Shown here: positions 41,706-47,150 of the stretch, piece after piece | How the letters are laid out: each line of letters opens with the position of its first letter | How positions within the stretch are numbered: the first letter of the stretch is position 1 | Origin: an uncultured Mycoplasmatota bacterium | GTDB lineage: Bacteria; Bacillota_I; Bacilli_A; RF39; UBA660 | NCBI GenBank assembly: GCA_946491675.1 | Contig: CAMLYN010000001.1 | Span: 1 to 47,150 of the forward strand | Reading direction: 5' to 3' | DNA: 47,150 bases | Position numbers and translations under genes: made by a program | Notes under the pieces: generated by a model | What the model was told of the DNA's origin: nothing | Seen by the model: only the letters and a program-made list of their open reading frames with translations | The model's database searches: none

Positions 41706-42375
41706 TATCTTCCCCTCCAAATAAATTCCAAGGATATTCATCCTTAGGTTTTAAATTAAAACTTAAAATTTCTTTAGTAACAGGATGTTCAAAAACTAAT
41801 TTATAAGCCCATAGTGCGATTTGTTCTCCAACAATTGCCTTTTTATTATATTTTTGGTCTCCCCACAAAGGTAAATTGCGTGAAGCAAATTGCACCCTTA
41901 TTTGATGTGACCTACCAGTTACTAAATTAATTTTAACTAAAGTTTTGCCATCCTTATAATCTATTACTTCATACTCTAACTTTGCATATTTCCCATATTC
42001 AGATACTTCCGTCATATTCAATTTTTCATTCTTCTTTAAATAATCTTCTAATATGCCTTTACCCTCTAATTTACCACACAAAACTGCAAGATAAGTTTTC
42101 TCAAACTTATGATTTTTAATACTATCTGTAAGTCTCCCTGCCGCTTTGCTAGTTTTAGCAAACACCATAACTCCTCCGACAGGTCGATCTAACCTATGGA
42201 CTAAACCTAAATACACATTCCCCGGCTTATTATATTTTTCTTTCAAATACTTCTTTATTATAGTTAACATATCTTCATCTTTAGTATTATCTTCTTGGAC
42301 TAAAACATTTCTTATTTTTTCAACAACAATTATATGATTATCTTCATATAATACATTAACTTTGCCATCTACCAT
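41683..42375 (-). CDS. RluA/RluD-family pseudouridine synthase
   Basis: GLVHRLDRPVGGVMVFAKT is the RluA motif with the catalytic Asp; KTYLAVLCGKL and GRSHQIRVQFA follow. It makes pseudouridine in rRNA or tRNA. Length 230 residues means no S4 domain is present. Start ATG 42,375 or GTG 42,384. It overlaps the methyltransferase gene, so RNA modification functions are grouped here. Confidence 0.9.
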   Translation of the reverse strand: MVDGKVNVLYEDNHIIVVEKIRNVLVQEDNTKDEDMLTIIKKYLKEKYNKPGNVYLGLVHRLDRPVGGVMVFAKTSKAAGRLTDSIKNHKFEKTYLAVLCGKLEGKGILEDYLKKNEKLNMTEVSEYGKYAKLEYEVIDYKDGKTLVKINLVTGRSHQIRVQFASRNLPLWGDQKYNKKAIVGEQIALWAYKLVFEHPVTKEILSFNLKPKDEYPWNLFGGEDSAGYRDI

Positions 42376-43219
42376 AAATACCACATGGTAAAACTAGGCC
42401 ATTATTTTTAATAGGTAGTCCTACCTCTCCATTATCAATTTCGCCACCAAACTTTGCAGCCACAGTTAACTTTAAAATATTATATAATACTGTACTAGAT
42501 ATGCCAGTAGTATAAGCATTAATTAAGAAAAATAACGGATTATCACTAAGTAACTCTGTACATCTCCTAACTAAGTATTCCAAGTTATGTTCCAGTTTCC
42601 AAACTTCTCCATTAGGTCCTCTTCCATAACTCGGAGGATCCATGACTATAGCATCATATTTATTGCCTCTTCTTATCTCACGTTCAACAAATTTTAAACA
42701 GTCATCAACAATAAATCGAATATAGTTATCATCTAAATTACACAAATGCATATTTTCTTTGGCCCATTGAACCATACCCTTTGCTGAATCAACATGCACA
42801 ACTACTTCTGCTCCAGCCTTACTACAAGCCATTGTTGCAGCTCCAGTATAAGCAAATAAATTTAAAACCTTTATAGGACGATTAGCATTACGAATTTTAT
42901 CCATCATAAAATCCCAATTAGTGGCTTGCTCCGGAAATAAGCCAGTATGTTTAAAATTAGTTGGACTTACCTTAAATTTTAAATCTTTATAGTTAACTGT
43001 CCAATACTCCGGCAAATTTTCATTAAATTCCCAATGACCTCCACCATCTTTAAAACGGTAGTATGTTCCCCTAACATCATTCCATTTTTTATCCATTTCA
43101 ATCGGCCACATCGCCTGTGGTTCAGGTCTTCGCAAAATAATATTACCCCAACGTTCTAATTTTTCACCATTGCCGGCATCAATACATTCATAATCTACCC
43201 ATTCATTACTAAGTCGCAT
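42356..43219 (-). CDS. Class I SAM-dependent rRNA methyltransferase (RlmI/RlmK-like)
   Basis: VLNLFAYTGAATMACSKAGA is motif I, VHVDSAKGMVQWAKEN motif II, and DAIVMDPPSYGRG the catalytic motif IV. The start GERLERWGNIILRRPEPQA-like region (GEKLERWGNIILRRPEPQ) is common in this group, which methylates 23S rRNA. 287 residues. It runs into the RluA gene with an overlap of about 20 nt. Confidence 0.88.
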   Translation of the reverse strand: MRLSNEWVDYECIDAGNGEKLERWGNIILRRPEPQAMWPIEMDKKWNDVRGTYYRFKDGGGHWEFNENLPEYWTVNYKDLKFKVSPTNFKHTGLFPEQATNWDFMMDKIRNANRPIKVLNLFAYTGAATMACSKAGAEVVVHVDSAKGMVQWAKENMHLCNLDDNYIRFIVDDCLKFVEREIRRGNKYDAIVMDPPSYGRGPNGEVWKLEHNLEYLVRRCTELLSDNPLFFLINAYTTGISSTVLYNILKLTVAAKFGGEIDNGEVGLPIKNNGLVLPCGIYGRWQS

Positions 43220-43247
43220 TTAAAACCACCTAAGAAAATTATACACT

Positions 43248-43281
43248 AAAAAAGTTCTCTTATCTACCATTTAGAGAACTC
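43248..43281 (-). terminator. Terminator after the 151-residue membrane-anchored protein gene
   Basis: Minus strand AGTTCTCT (43,280-43,273), 12-nt loop, AGAGAACT (43,260-43,253), then T run. It separates this gene from the rRNA methyltransferase gene. Confidence 0.75.
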
Positions 43282-43288
43282 TTTACGA

Positions 43289-43744
43289 TTAATTAGATTG
43301 ACAATAATTAAAAACATCATCTTCATTATCACTAATGAACTCATATTGGCTATATTCATTATCAATATTTTCTATTTTAAGAGATATCTTTCCATCATTT
43401 AAATCACTCACATCAATATGTATTTTTCCATCTTCTTCATTGCCATTTACATCTATTATATTAATAGTTAAATCATAATTATTATACTCTATTTTTTCAC
43501 TTTCAATCACATATGCATATTCATTAGGTTCAGTATTAACAGGACCTCTTATAAATTTTTCATCATCAAATATGACAACTTCACAATCACTTTTTCCATC
43601 TACTTTTACCCAATAACCATCCAATTTTTCCATTAAGTCTTCTAAAGAATAACTAAATATTACTCTTTGATATATAAATATTCCTACAAAAACTACTATA
43701 AGAACTAAAATGCCAACTAATACTAAAAATCTTTTATCTTTCAT
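43289..43744 (-). CDS. Membrane-anchored extracellular protein (151 aa), unknown
   Basis: One membrane helix (about 7-27), then a beta-rich outer domain with YWVKVDGKSDCEVVIFDDE and two Cys (the second in FNYCQSN). The pattern looks like a small lipocalin-like or META-like barrel, unproven. ATG 43,744. Confidence 0.55.
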   Translation of the reverse strand: MKDKRFLVLVGILVLIVVFVGIFIYQRVIFSYSLEDLMEKLDGYWVKVDGKSDCEVVIFDDEKFIRGPVNTEPNEYAYVIESEKIEYNNYDLTINIIDVNGNEEDGKIHIDVSDLNDGKISLKIENIDNEYSQYEFISDNEDDVFNYCQSN

Positions 43745-43751
43745 ACATAAC

Positions 43752-43919
43752 CTACTTTAAAAAATTATTATCATAAACATCAAAATCTGCAATATTTTCT
43801 CCATCACAAGTATTATATTTTGGCTTTTCATCTATATTTACTTTTATAAATATTGCCACTAATAAAGCCAACAATAAAGAACCAGTAACAAATATTTTTA
43901 AATTATTAATTTTTGTCAT
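43752..43919 (-). CDS. Small membrane protein (55 aa), unknown
   Basis: MTKINNLKIFVTGSLLLALL: start plus one membrane helix, then a short outer tail (NTCDGENIADFDVYDNNFLK). I start at 43,919, because AAAGGAG lies 7 nt upstream. It is followed 7 nt later by the larger membrane-anchored protein, with similar topology. Confidence 0.5.
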   Translation of the reverse strand: MTKINNLKIFVTGSLLLALLVAIFIKVNIDEKPKYNTCDGENIADFDVYDNNFLK

Positions 43920-43943
43920 ATTTTCTCCTTTCAATCAAACAAT

Positions 43944-44804
43944 TTACTCTATCTTATCTGTAATCTCAATAAAAAAATCACTATTCCACAAATCAAGAGA
44001 AGAAATATTTTTAATAAAAGGTTTAACATCTTCTCTAGCATTATCATAATTTATCTCTTTAAATTTTTCTTTTAATAATTCTTTAAGTTTTTCTACATTA
44101 AATAATTCATTTTCTTTTATATATTTTGATTCAATTAATTTATTTTTAATTAAACTCATATTTACCTTAGTATTTAAAGATAAAAAGAATATATAATCAT
44201 ACAAATCTCTTCCTTTAGTTCTTAAGCTCCATTTTCTACATAATATTGCGTGAATTTTACCTGAAAATAAAGAAGGAAGATCATAAATTCTAACCTGATA
44301 TGGAGCAGGTAATAATTGATACTTAAATTCATAACTGGCCCCACCAGGTGGATTAACATCAACTTCAAATTTTATCTTAATATCTTTTAATAACTTATCA
44401 TTAACTTGGTAATTATTATCAGCAAAAAACAATAAAATATGCTCCATTGTATTTCCTTTTAAAAACGCCGAAGTTATGTTAGATTCATTACTTTTTTCTT
44501 TTTTCAAAATTTTAAGATTTAAACCATAAGATTTTACCTCAGTTTCAATAAAGCCAAAGTATTTAGCCAAATCAAAATTTGCATTTGGTTTAATCAAAGC
44601 AAAATCCAAATCCTCTGAAAACCTATCCAAGCCATAAAATATTCTTAATGCTGTTCCACCATAAAAAGCAGCCTCATCAAAAAATCCTCCTCTGCTTAAA
44701 CCGGACAAAACTATCTCTTGAATTATTTCTTTCATCGCATTTATTTCATCTTGTTCATTTTTTATTTCATATTTTTCCAGCATTTTTTGTAAAATATTAT
44801 TCAT
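43944..44804 (-). CDS. AbiEii-type nucleotidyltransferase toxin (intact)
   Basis: FYGGTALRIFYGLDRFSEDLDFAL has the GG[TS] and SxDxD-like core of the AbiEii/AbiGii family; RTKGRDLYDYIFFLSL is the usual later motif. Full length at 286 residues. AGGAGG lies 5 nt before ATG 44,804. With the upstream antitoxin it forms a complete type IV toxin-antitoxin pair (8-nt overlap), unlike the broken AbiE pair at the left end of the window. Confidence 0.85.
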   Translation of the reverse strand: MNNILQKMLEKYEIKNEQDEINAMKEIIQEIVLSGLSRGGFFDEAAFYGGTALRIFYGLDRFSEDLDFALIKPNANFDLAKYFGFIETEVKSYGLNLKILKKEKSNESNITSAFLKGNTMEHILLFFADNNYQVNDKLLKDIKIKFEVDVNPPGGASYEFKYQLLPAPYQVRIYDLPSLFSGKIHAILCRKWSLRTKGRDLYDYIFFLSLNTKVNMSLIKNKLIESKYIKENELFNVEKLKELLKEKFKEINYDNAREDVKPFIKNISSLDLWNSDFFIEITDKIE

Positions 44805-45384
44805 TTGACCTCCTTAAATATTTATATAAAAGCAAAACATTTGTTGAATGATATATTTCGCTTAAATTTTCAATAACATCTATATCTAACTTTTTAAGTT
44901 CTTCTTCATCAATTCGCAAATCAAATAATAATAACATTTTCATTTGCTCTATATTTTTAACAGGATTTAATGTATATAATTTATCACTTAATGCCTTTTC
45001 TTTTGTTGCCAAATGAAAAGTATATCCGTTTTCCTCTATTATATTAACATATAAGGGAAAAACTCGTTCGGGGACATCACGATATATCAAAGTTCCAAAT
45101 GGTGTATCATAAACCTTTTTCTTATTTTTATTAAAAGTTGCACAAGTAACTGTTTCTACTCTTTCTGGTATTAAGCCATAATAAGACAACGCAAAATCGA
45201 ATGAAATATAAGATGGCCCATAAATAAAATTTGCTAAATAATATGCCGGAGTATTGGGATTTGTCTCATATAATCCTCTTTTAATTTTAATTAGTTTACC
45301 CGCTTTAACATCTCTAGTCAATTTTGTATTCTTATTATTATAATTTTTATATTTATCCTTTTGAATATTATTTGAAATTACCAT
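44797..45384 (-). CDS. AbiEi-type antitoxin/repressor
   Basis: The winged helix with RDVKAGKLIKIKRGLYETN, then YGPSYISFDFALSYYGLIPE and LYTLNPVKNIEQMKMLLL is the AbiEi pattern (cognate antitoxin and autorepressor). From ATG 45,384 (GGAGG 4 nt upstream) 195 residues. Palindromes that AbiEi might bind just upstream are not obvious. Confidence 0.82.
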   Translation of the reverse strand: MVISNNIQKDKYKNYNNKNTKLTRDVKAGKLIKIKRGLYETNPNTPAYYLANFIYGPSYISFDFALSYYGLIPERVETVTCATFNKNKKKVYDTPFGTLIYRDVPERVFPLYVNIIEENGYTFHLATKEKALSDKLYTLNPVKNIEQMKMLLLFDLRIDEEELKKLDIDVIENLSEIYHSTNVLLLYKYLRRSNE

Positions 45385-45444
45385 ATTTCCTCCAGTAATT
45401 ATCATTATACGATAATTGCTGGAGGAAATCAAGCGTTTTATTCA

Positions 45445-45475
45445 CAAAAAAACCTATAAACGTCAAGTTTATAGG
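45445..45475 (-). terminator. Terminator after rpsI
   Basis: Minus strand CCTATAAAC (45,475-45,467), loop, GTTTATAGG (45,461-45,453), then T run: 9-bp perfect stem. Confidence 0.85.
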
Positions 45476-45489
45476 AATAAAACTGTTTA

Positions 45490-45909
45490 CTATCTCTTAG
45501 AAAATTGTGGAGCACGACGTGCTTTCTTAAGACCATATTTCTTTCTTTCTTTAACTCTAGGGTCTCTAGTAATAAATCCAGCATTCTTAAGAATATGTCT
45601 ATAGCTATCTTCTCTAGTTTGATCAGTATTAGCATCAAATTTTAATAATGCTCTAGTGATACCTAAACGAATAGCACCAGTTTGACCAGAAAATCCACCA
45701 CCAGTAACTTTAACATCGATGTCAAATCTGTTTTCATTTCCAGTAGCTACAAGTGGTTGTTTCAAATCCATTACTAATGTTGCATATGGCATATAGTCTT
45801 CTACTGCAACACCATTTACAGTAATATTACCAGTTCCACCAGTCATTCTTACTTGAGCAACACTTCTTTTTCTTCTACCAGTTGCAGTCCATTCTTGTTT
45901 CTTACTCAT
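45490..45909 (-). CDS. rpsI: 30S ribosomal protein S9
   Basis: TGRRKRSVAQVRMTGGTGNI at the start, VTGGGFSGQTGAIRLGITRA, and the end KKYGLKKARRAPQFSKR are classic S9, including the C-terminal KR that touches P-site tRNA. 139 residues, GGAGG 4 nt before ATG. Downstream of rplM (8 nt) as in most bacteria. Confidence 0.98.
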   Translation of the reverse strand: MSKKQEWTATGRRKRSVAQVRMTGGTGNITVNGVAVEDYMPYATLVMDLKQPLVATGNENRFDIDVKVTGGGFSGQTGAIRLGITRALLKFDANTDQTREDSYRHILKNAGFITRDPRVKERKKYGLKKARRAPQFSKR

Positions 45910-45917
45910 AAATCCTC

Positions 45918-46349
45918 CTACTTAACTTCCAAAGCTATTGGTTTTTGAGCAGCATGTTTATGATCAGCACCACGATAAACAAATAACTTTTTGCCCATTT
46001 GTCTTCCTAATCTATTATGAGGAAGCATTCCTTTAATAGCTCTTTCTACCATTTCTTCTGGATAACTATTAATCATTTCTTTTGCAGTTCTTTCTCTTAG
46101 TCCTCCTGGATAACCTGAATGATTATAATATTTCTTATCTTCTAATTTGTTTCCAGTTAAAACAACTTTATCAGCATTGATTACTATTACATAATCTCCA
46201 CAATCAACATGAGGAGTATATGTAACTTTATGCTTACCACGTAAAATATGAGCTGCTTTAGTTGCAAGACGACCTAAAGTTTGTCCTTCAGCATCGATTA
46301 CATACCAATTTCTTTCAACAGTTTCTTTTTTTTGCATAAATGTTTTCAT
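45918..46349 (-). CDS. rplM: 50S ribosomal protein L13
   Basis: [50 protein letters not shown] and [19 protein letters not shown] are L13 signatures. I start at MKTFMQKKE (46,349), after AAAGGA; the ATG at 46,364 has no site. 143 residues. The roughly 85 nt upstream hold its promoter and possibly an L13 autoregulatory leader that I cannot confirm. Confidence 0.97.
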   Translation of the reverse strand: MKTFMQKKETVERNWYVIDAEGQTLGRLATKAAHILRGKHKVTYTPHVDCGDYVIVINADKVVLTGNKLEDKKYYNHSGYPGGLRERTAKEMINSYPEEMVERAIKGMLPHNRLGRQMGKKLFVYRGADHKHAAQKPIALEVK

Positions 46350-46434
46350 ACTTAATCCTTTCATTATGTTCCTTATTTAATTTTCCCACGATTAAATAAA
46401 TCACATAAATAAAATGTACCGATTAAAATTATAT

Positions 46435-46468
46435 GAAAAAAAAAGCCAAAAGTCAAATACTTTTAGGC
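46435..46468 (-). terminator. Terminator between the DUF1292-like gene and rplM
   Basis: Minus strand GCC-TAAAAGT, loop, ACTTTT-GGC with one bulge, then nine T (46,444-46,436). Confidence 0.7.
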
Positions 46469-46729
46469 ATTTTCTTTCATTTTTAAACACTTTTCTATAA
46501 TTTTAGCTTCTCTAATACTTTTATAAAATCCCGGAAGCAAACTTTTTACTACTTCAGCATCAGTTACTTCCGTCAAATTCACTTCATCCTTACTCTTACA
46601 AATAAGTAAATCCTCCGGATTATTTTCATTAACTAAACAATAATAATTTACTCCATCTCTTAAAGTTTTAGCTCCCACTACATAATCTATATCATTATCT
46701 AAAGTAATTACATCTAATATATCTATCAT
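46463..46729 (-). CDS. Small conserved protein, DUF1292-like (88 aa)
   Basis: Acidic beta-rich protein: ILDVITLDNDIDYVVGAKTL, YYCLVNENNPEDLLICK. The pattern resembles the YrzB/DUF1292 family of Firmicutes, unproven. ATG 46,729 overlaps the stop of the upstream gene (TAATG). Confidence 0.5.
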   Translation of the reverse strand: MIDILDVITLDNDIDYVVGAKTLRDGVNYYCLVNENNPEDLLICKSKDEVNLTEVTDAEVVKSLLPGFYKSIREAKIIEKCLKMKENA

Positions 46730-47022
46730 TATCTGCTTCCTAACTCATTATCTTCTTCTAATAAATCTTGTAATTCTTCAATTTTCAGATCATAGCCGAC
46801 TTTTTTAGAAAGAGCCTCTATTAAATTTTTAATATTAATAGCAGAAAAAACTGAAGCAAAACAAGAAATAAACGTTTCATAATTACAAATTCCAACAACT
46901 ATAGCAATTAAACAATACGCTAAACCAAATGCACTACTATTTGCTCTATTTTTTTGATCATCACTTAATTTTTCATATTTTTTAATCTTCTTTACTACAA
47001 AGTTTCTTTCAATATTAGTTAT
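46729..47022 (-). CDS. Small membrane protein read from an ATA start (97 aa, chromosomal)
   Basis: AAGGAGG is followed by 6 nt and ATA (47,022). The frame then runs 97 codons: TNIERNFVVKKIKKYEKLSD, two hydrophobic stretches (LAYCLIAIVVGICNY and ISCFASVFSAINI), and IEELQDLLEEDNELGSR. It holds no ATG, GTG or TTG near its start. Its end overlaps the next gene's ATG. This is the one clear ATA start outside the mobile element, so the habit seems to belong to the host. Confidence 0.6.
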   Translation of the reverse strand: MTNIERNFVVKKIKKYEKLSDDQKNRANSSAFGLAYCLIAIVVGICNYETFISCFASVFSAINIKNLIEALSKKVGYDLKIEELQDLLEEDNELGSR

Positions 47023-47150
47023 TAAAAGCCTCCTTCAAAAAATTGTCCTTATATTACCACAAACACCTGTCAAAGTCAAATTGCACATATCCCTTAGATA
47101 GCGTTTCCAAAGTGTGGAGATTTATGAAAGAACCCATTATAAAACAAAAA

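Noticed and set aside
45438..45638. Extra gene overlapping the end of rpsI
   Set aside because: It lies in another frame of rpsI and its terminator; no independent signal.
46350..46435. L13 autoregulatory leader RNA
   Set aside because: The position is right, but I could not trace the conserved stems; a covariance search would be needed.
1..47150. Use of the Mycoplasma code (TGA as Trp)
   Set aside because: TGA ends several genes at sensible places (12,026; 31,812; 33,367) and TGG encodes Trp throughout.
1..47150. tRNA, rRNA or CRISPR arrays
   Set aside because: No cloverleaf with a T-loop consensus, no rRNA segment and no regularly spaced repeats were seen by eye.

Overview
The window is very AT-rich DNA from a low-GC Gram-positive bacterium. 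It looks like an uncultured gut Firmicute or Mollicute-related lineage, but I cannot place it further. The evidence is the strong AGGAGG-type ribosome sites, the rplM-rpsI pair, a sortase with its substrate, and Firmicute-type conjugation genes. TGA is used as a stop and TGG for Trp, so this is not the Mycoplasma code. Nearly all genes run on the minus strand.

Layout. (1) 1-4.1 kb is a worn accessory island: a truncated amidase, a broken AbiE toxin-antitoxin pair, a Fic protein, a DinD-nuclease fusion and the tail of a lost serine recombinase. (2) 4.1-9.4 kb carries a membrane-anchored nuclease whose 5' leader holds a 679-nt group II intron without a protein gene, then a CFI-box protein, a YbaK-type deacylase, an RDD membrane protein, an HtrA protease and an Abi_2 protein. 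(3) 9,966-40,465 is one integrative and conjugative element of 30.5 kb inserted in a cell-wall amidase gene. The two halves of that gene flank it, and the ends carry matching inverted arms around a shared CCATGTC. (4) 40.5-47.1 kb is chromosome: a PH-like protein, an HD protein, an RluA pseudouridine synthase, an rRNA methyltransferase, small membrane proteins, an intact AbiEi/AbiEii pair, rpsI, rplM and two small genes.

The element reads from a promoter near 33.55 kb leftward to its recombinase at 10 kb. In transcription order it holds an attenuator-like leader, an ArpU-like regulator, an orphan DNA methyltransferase, a VirB2-like pilin, a secreted protein, a thioester/SpaA adhesin and its sortase, VirB6, PrgI (VirB3), VirB4, an M23 hydrolase, a candidate oriT, a MobC-like protein, a MobP-type relaxase, the VirD4 coupling protein, a set of small accessory proteins with an ArdC-like antirestriction protein, and the serine recombinase. 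Cargo at its right end is a nucleotidyltransferase pseudogene, an ABC exporter beside a secreted 143-residue protein, two XRE regulators and a Cys-rich DNA-binding-like protein.

Main observations. First, at least ten genes, nine in the element and one in the chromosome, have a strong Shine-Dalgarno site but no ATG/GTG/TTG; ATA (once ATT) sits at the right distance, and conserved N-termini are only reached from it. VirD4, VirB4, VirB6, MobC and the M23 enzyme are examples. Standard gene callers truncate or miss these genes. Second, the group II intron lies exactly between the Shine-Dalgarno site and the start codon of the nuclease, and its EBS1 pairs with that same Shine-Dalgarno site. Third, eight sequence-unrelated element proteins end in the tail [V/I]-x-I.
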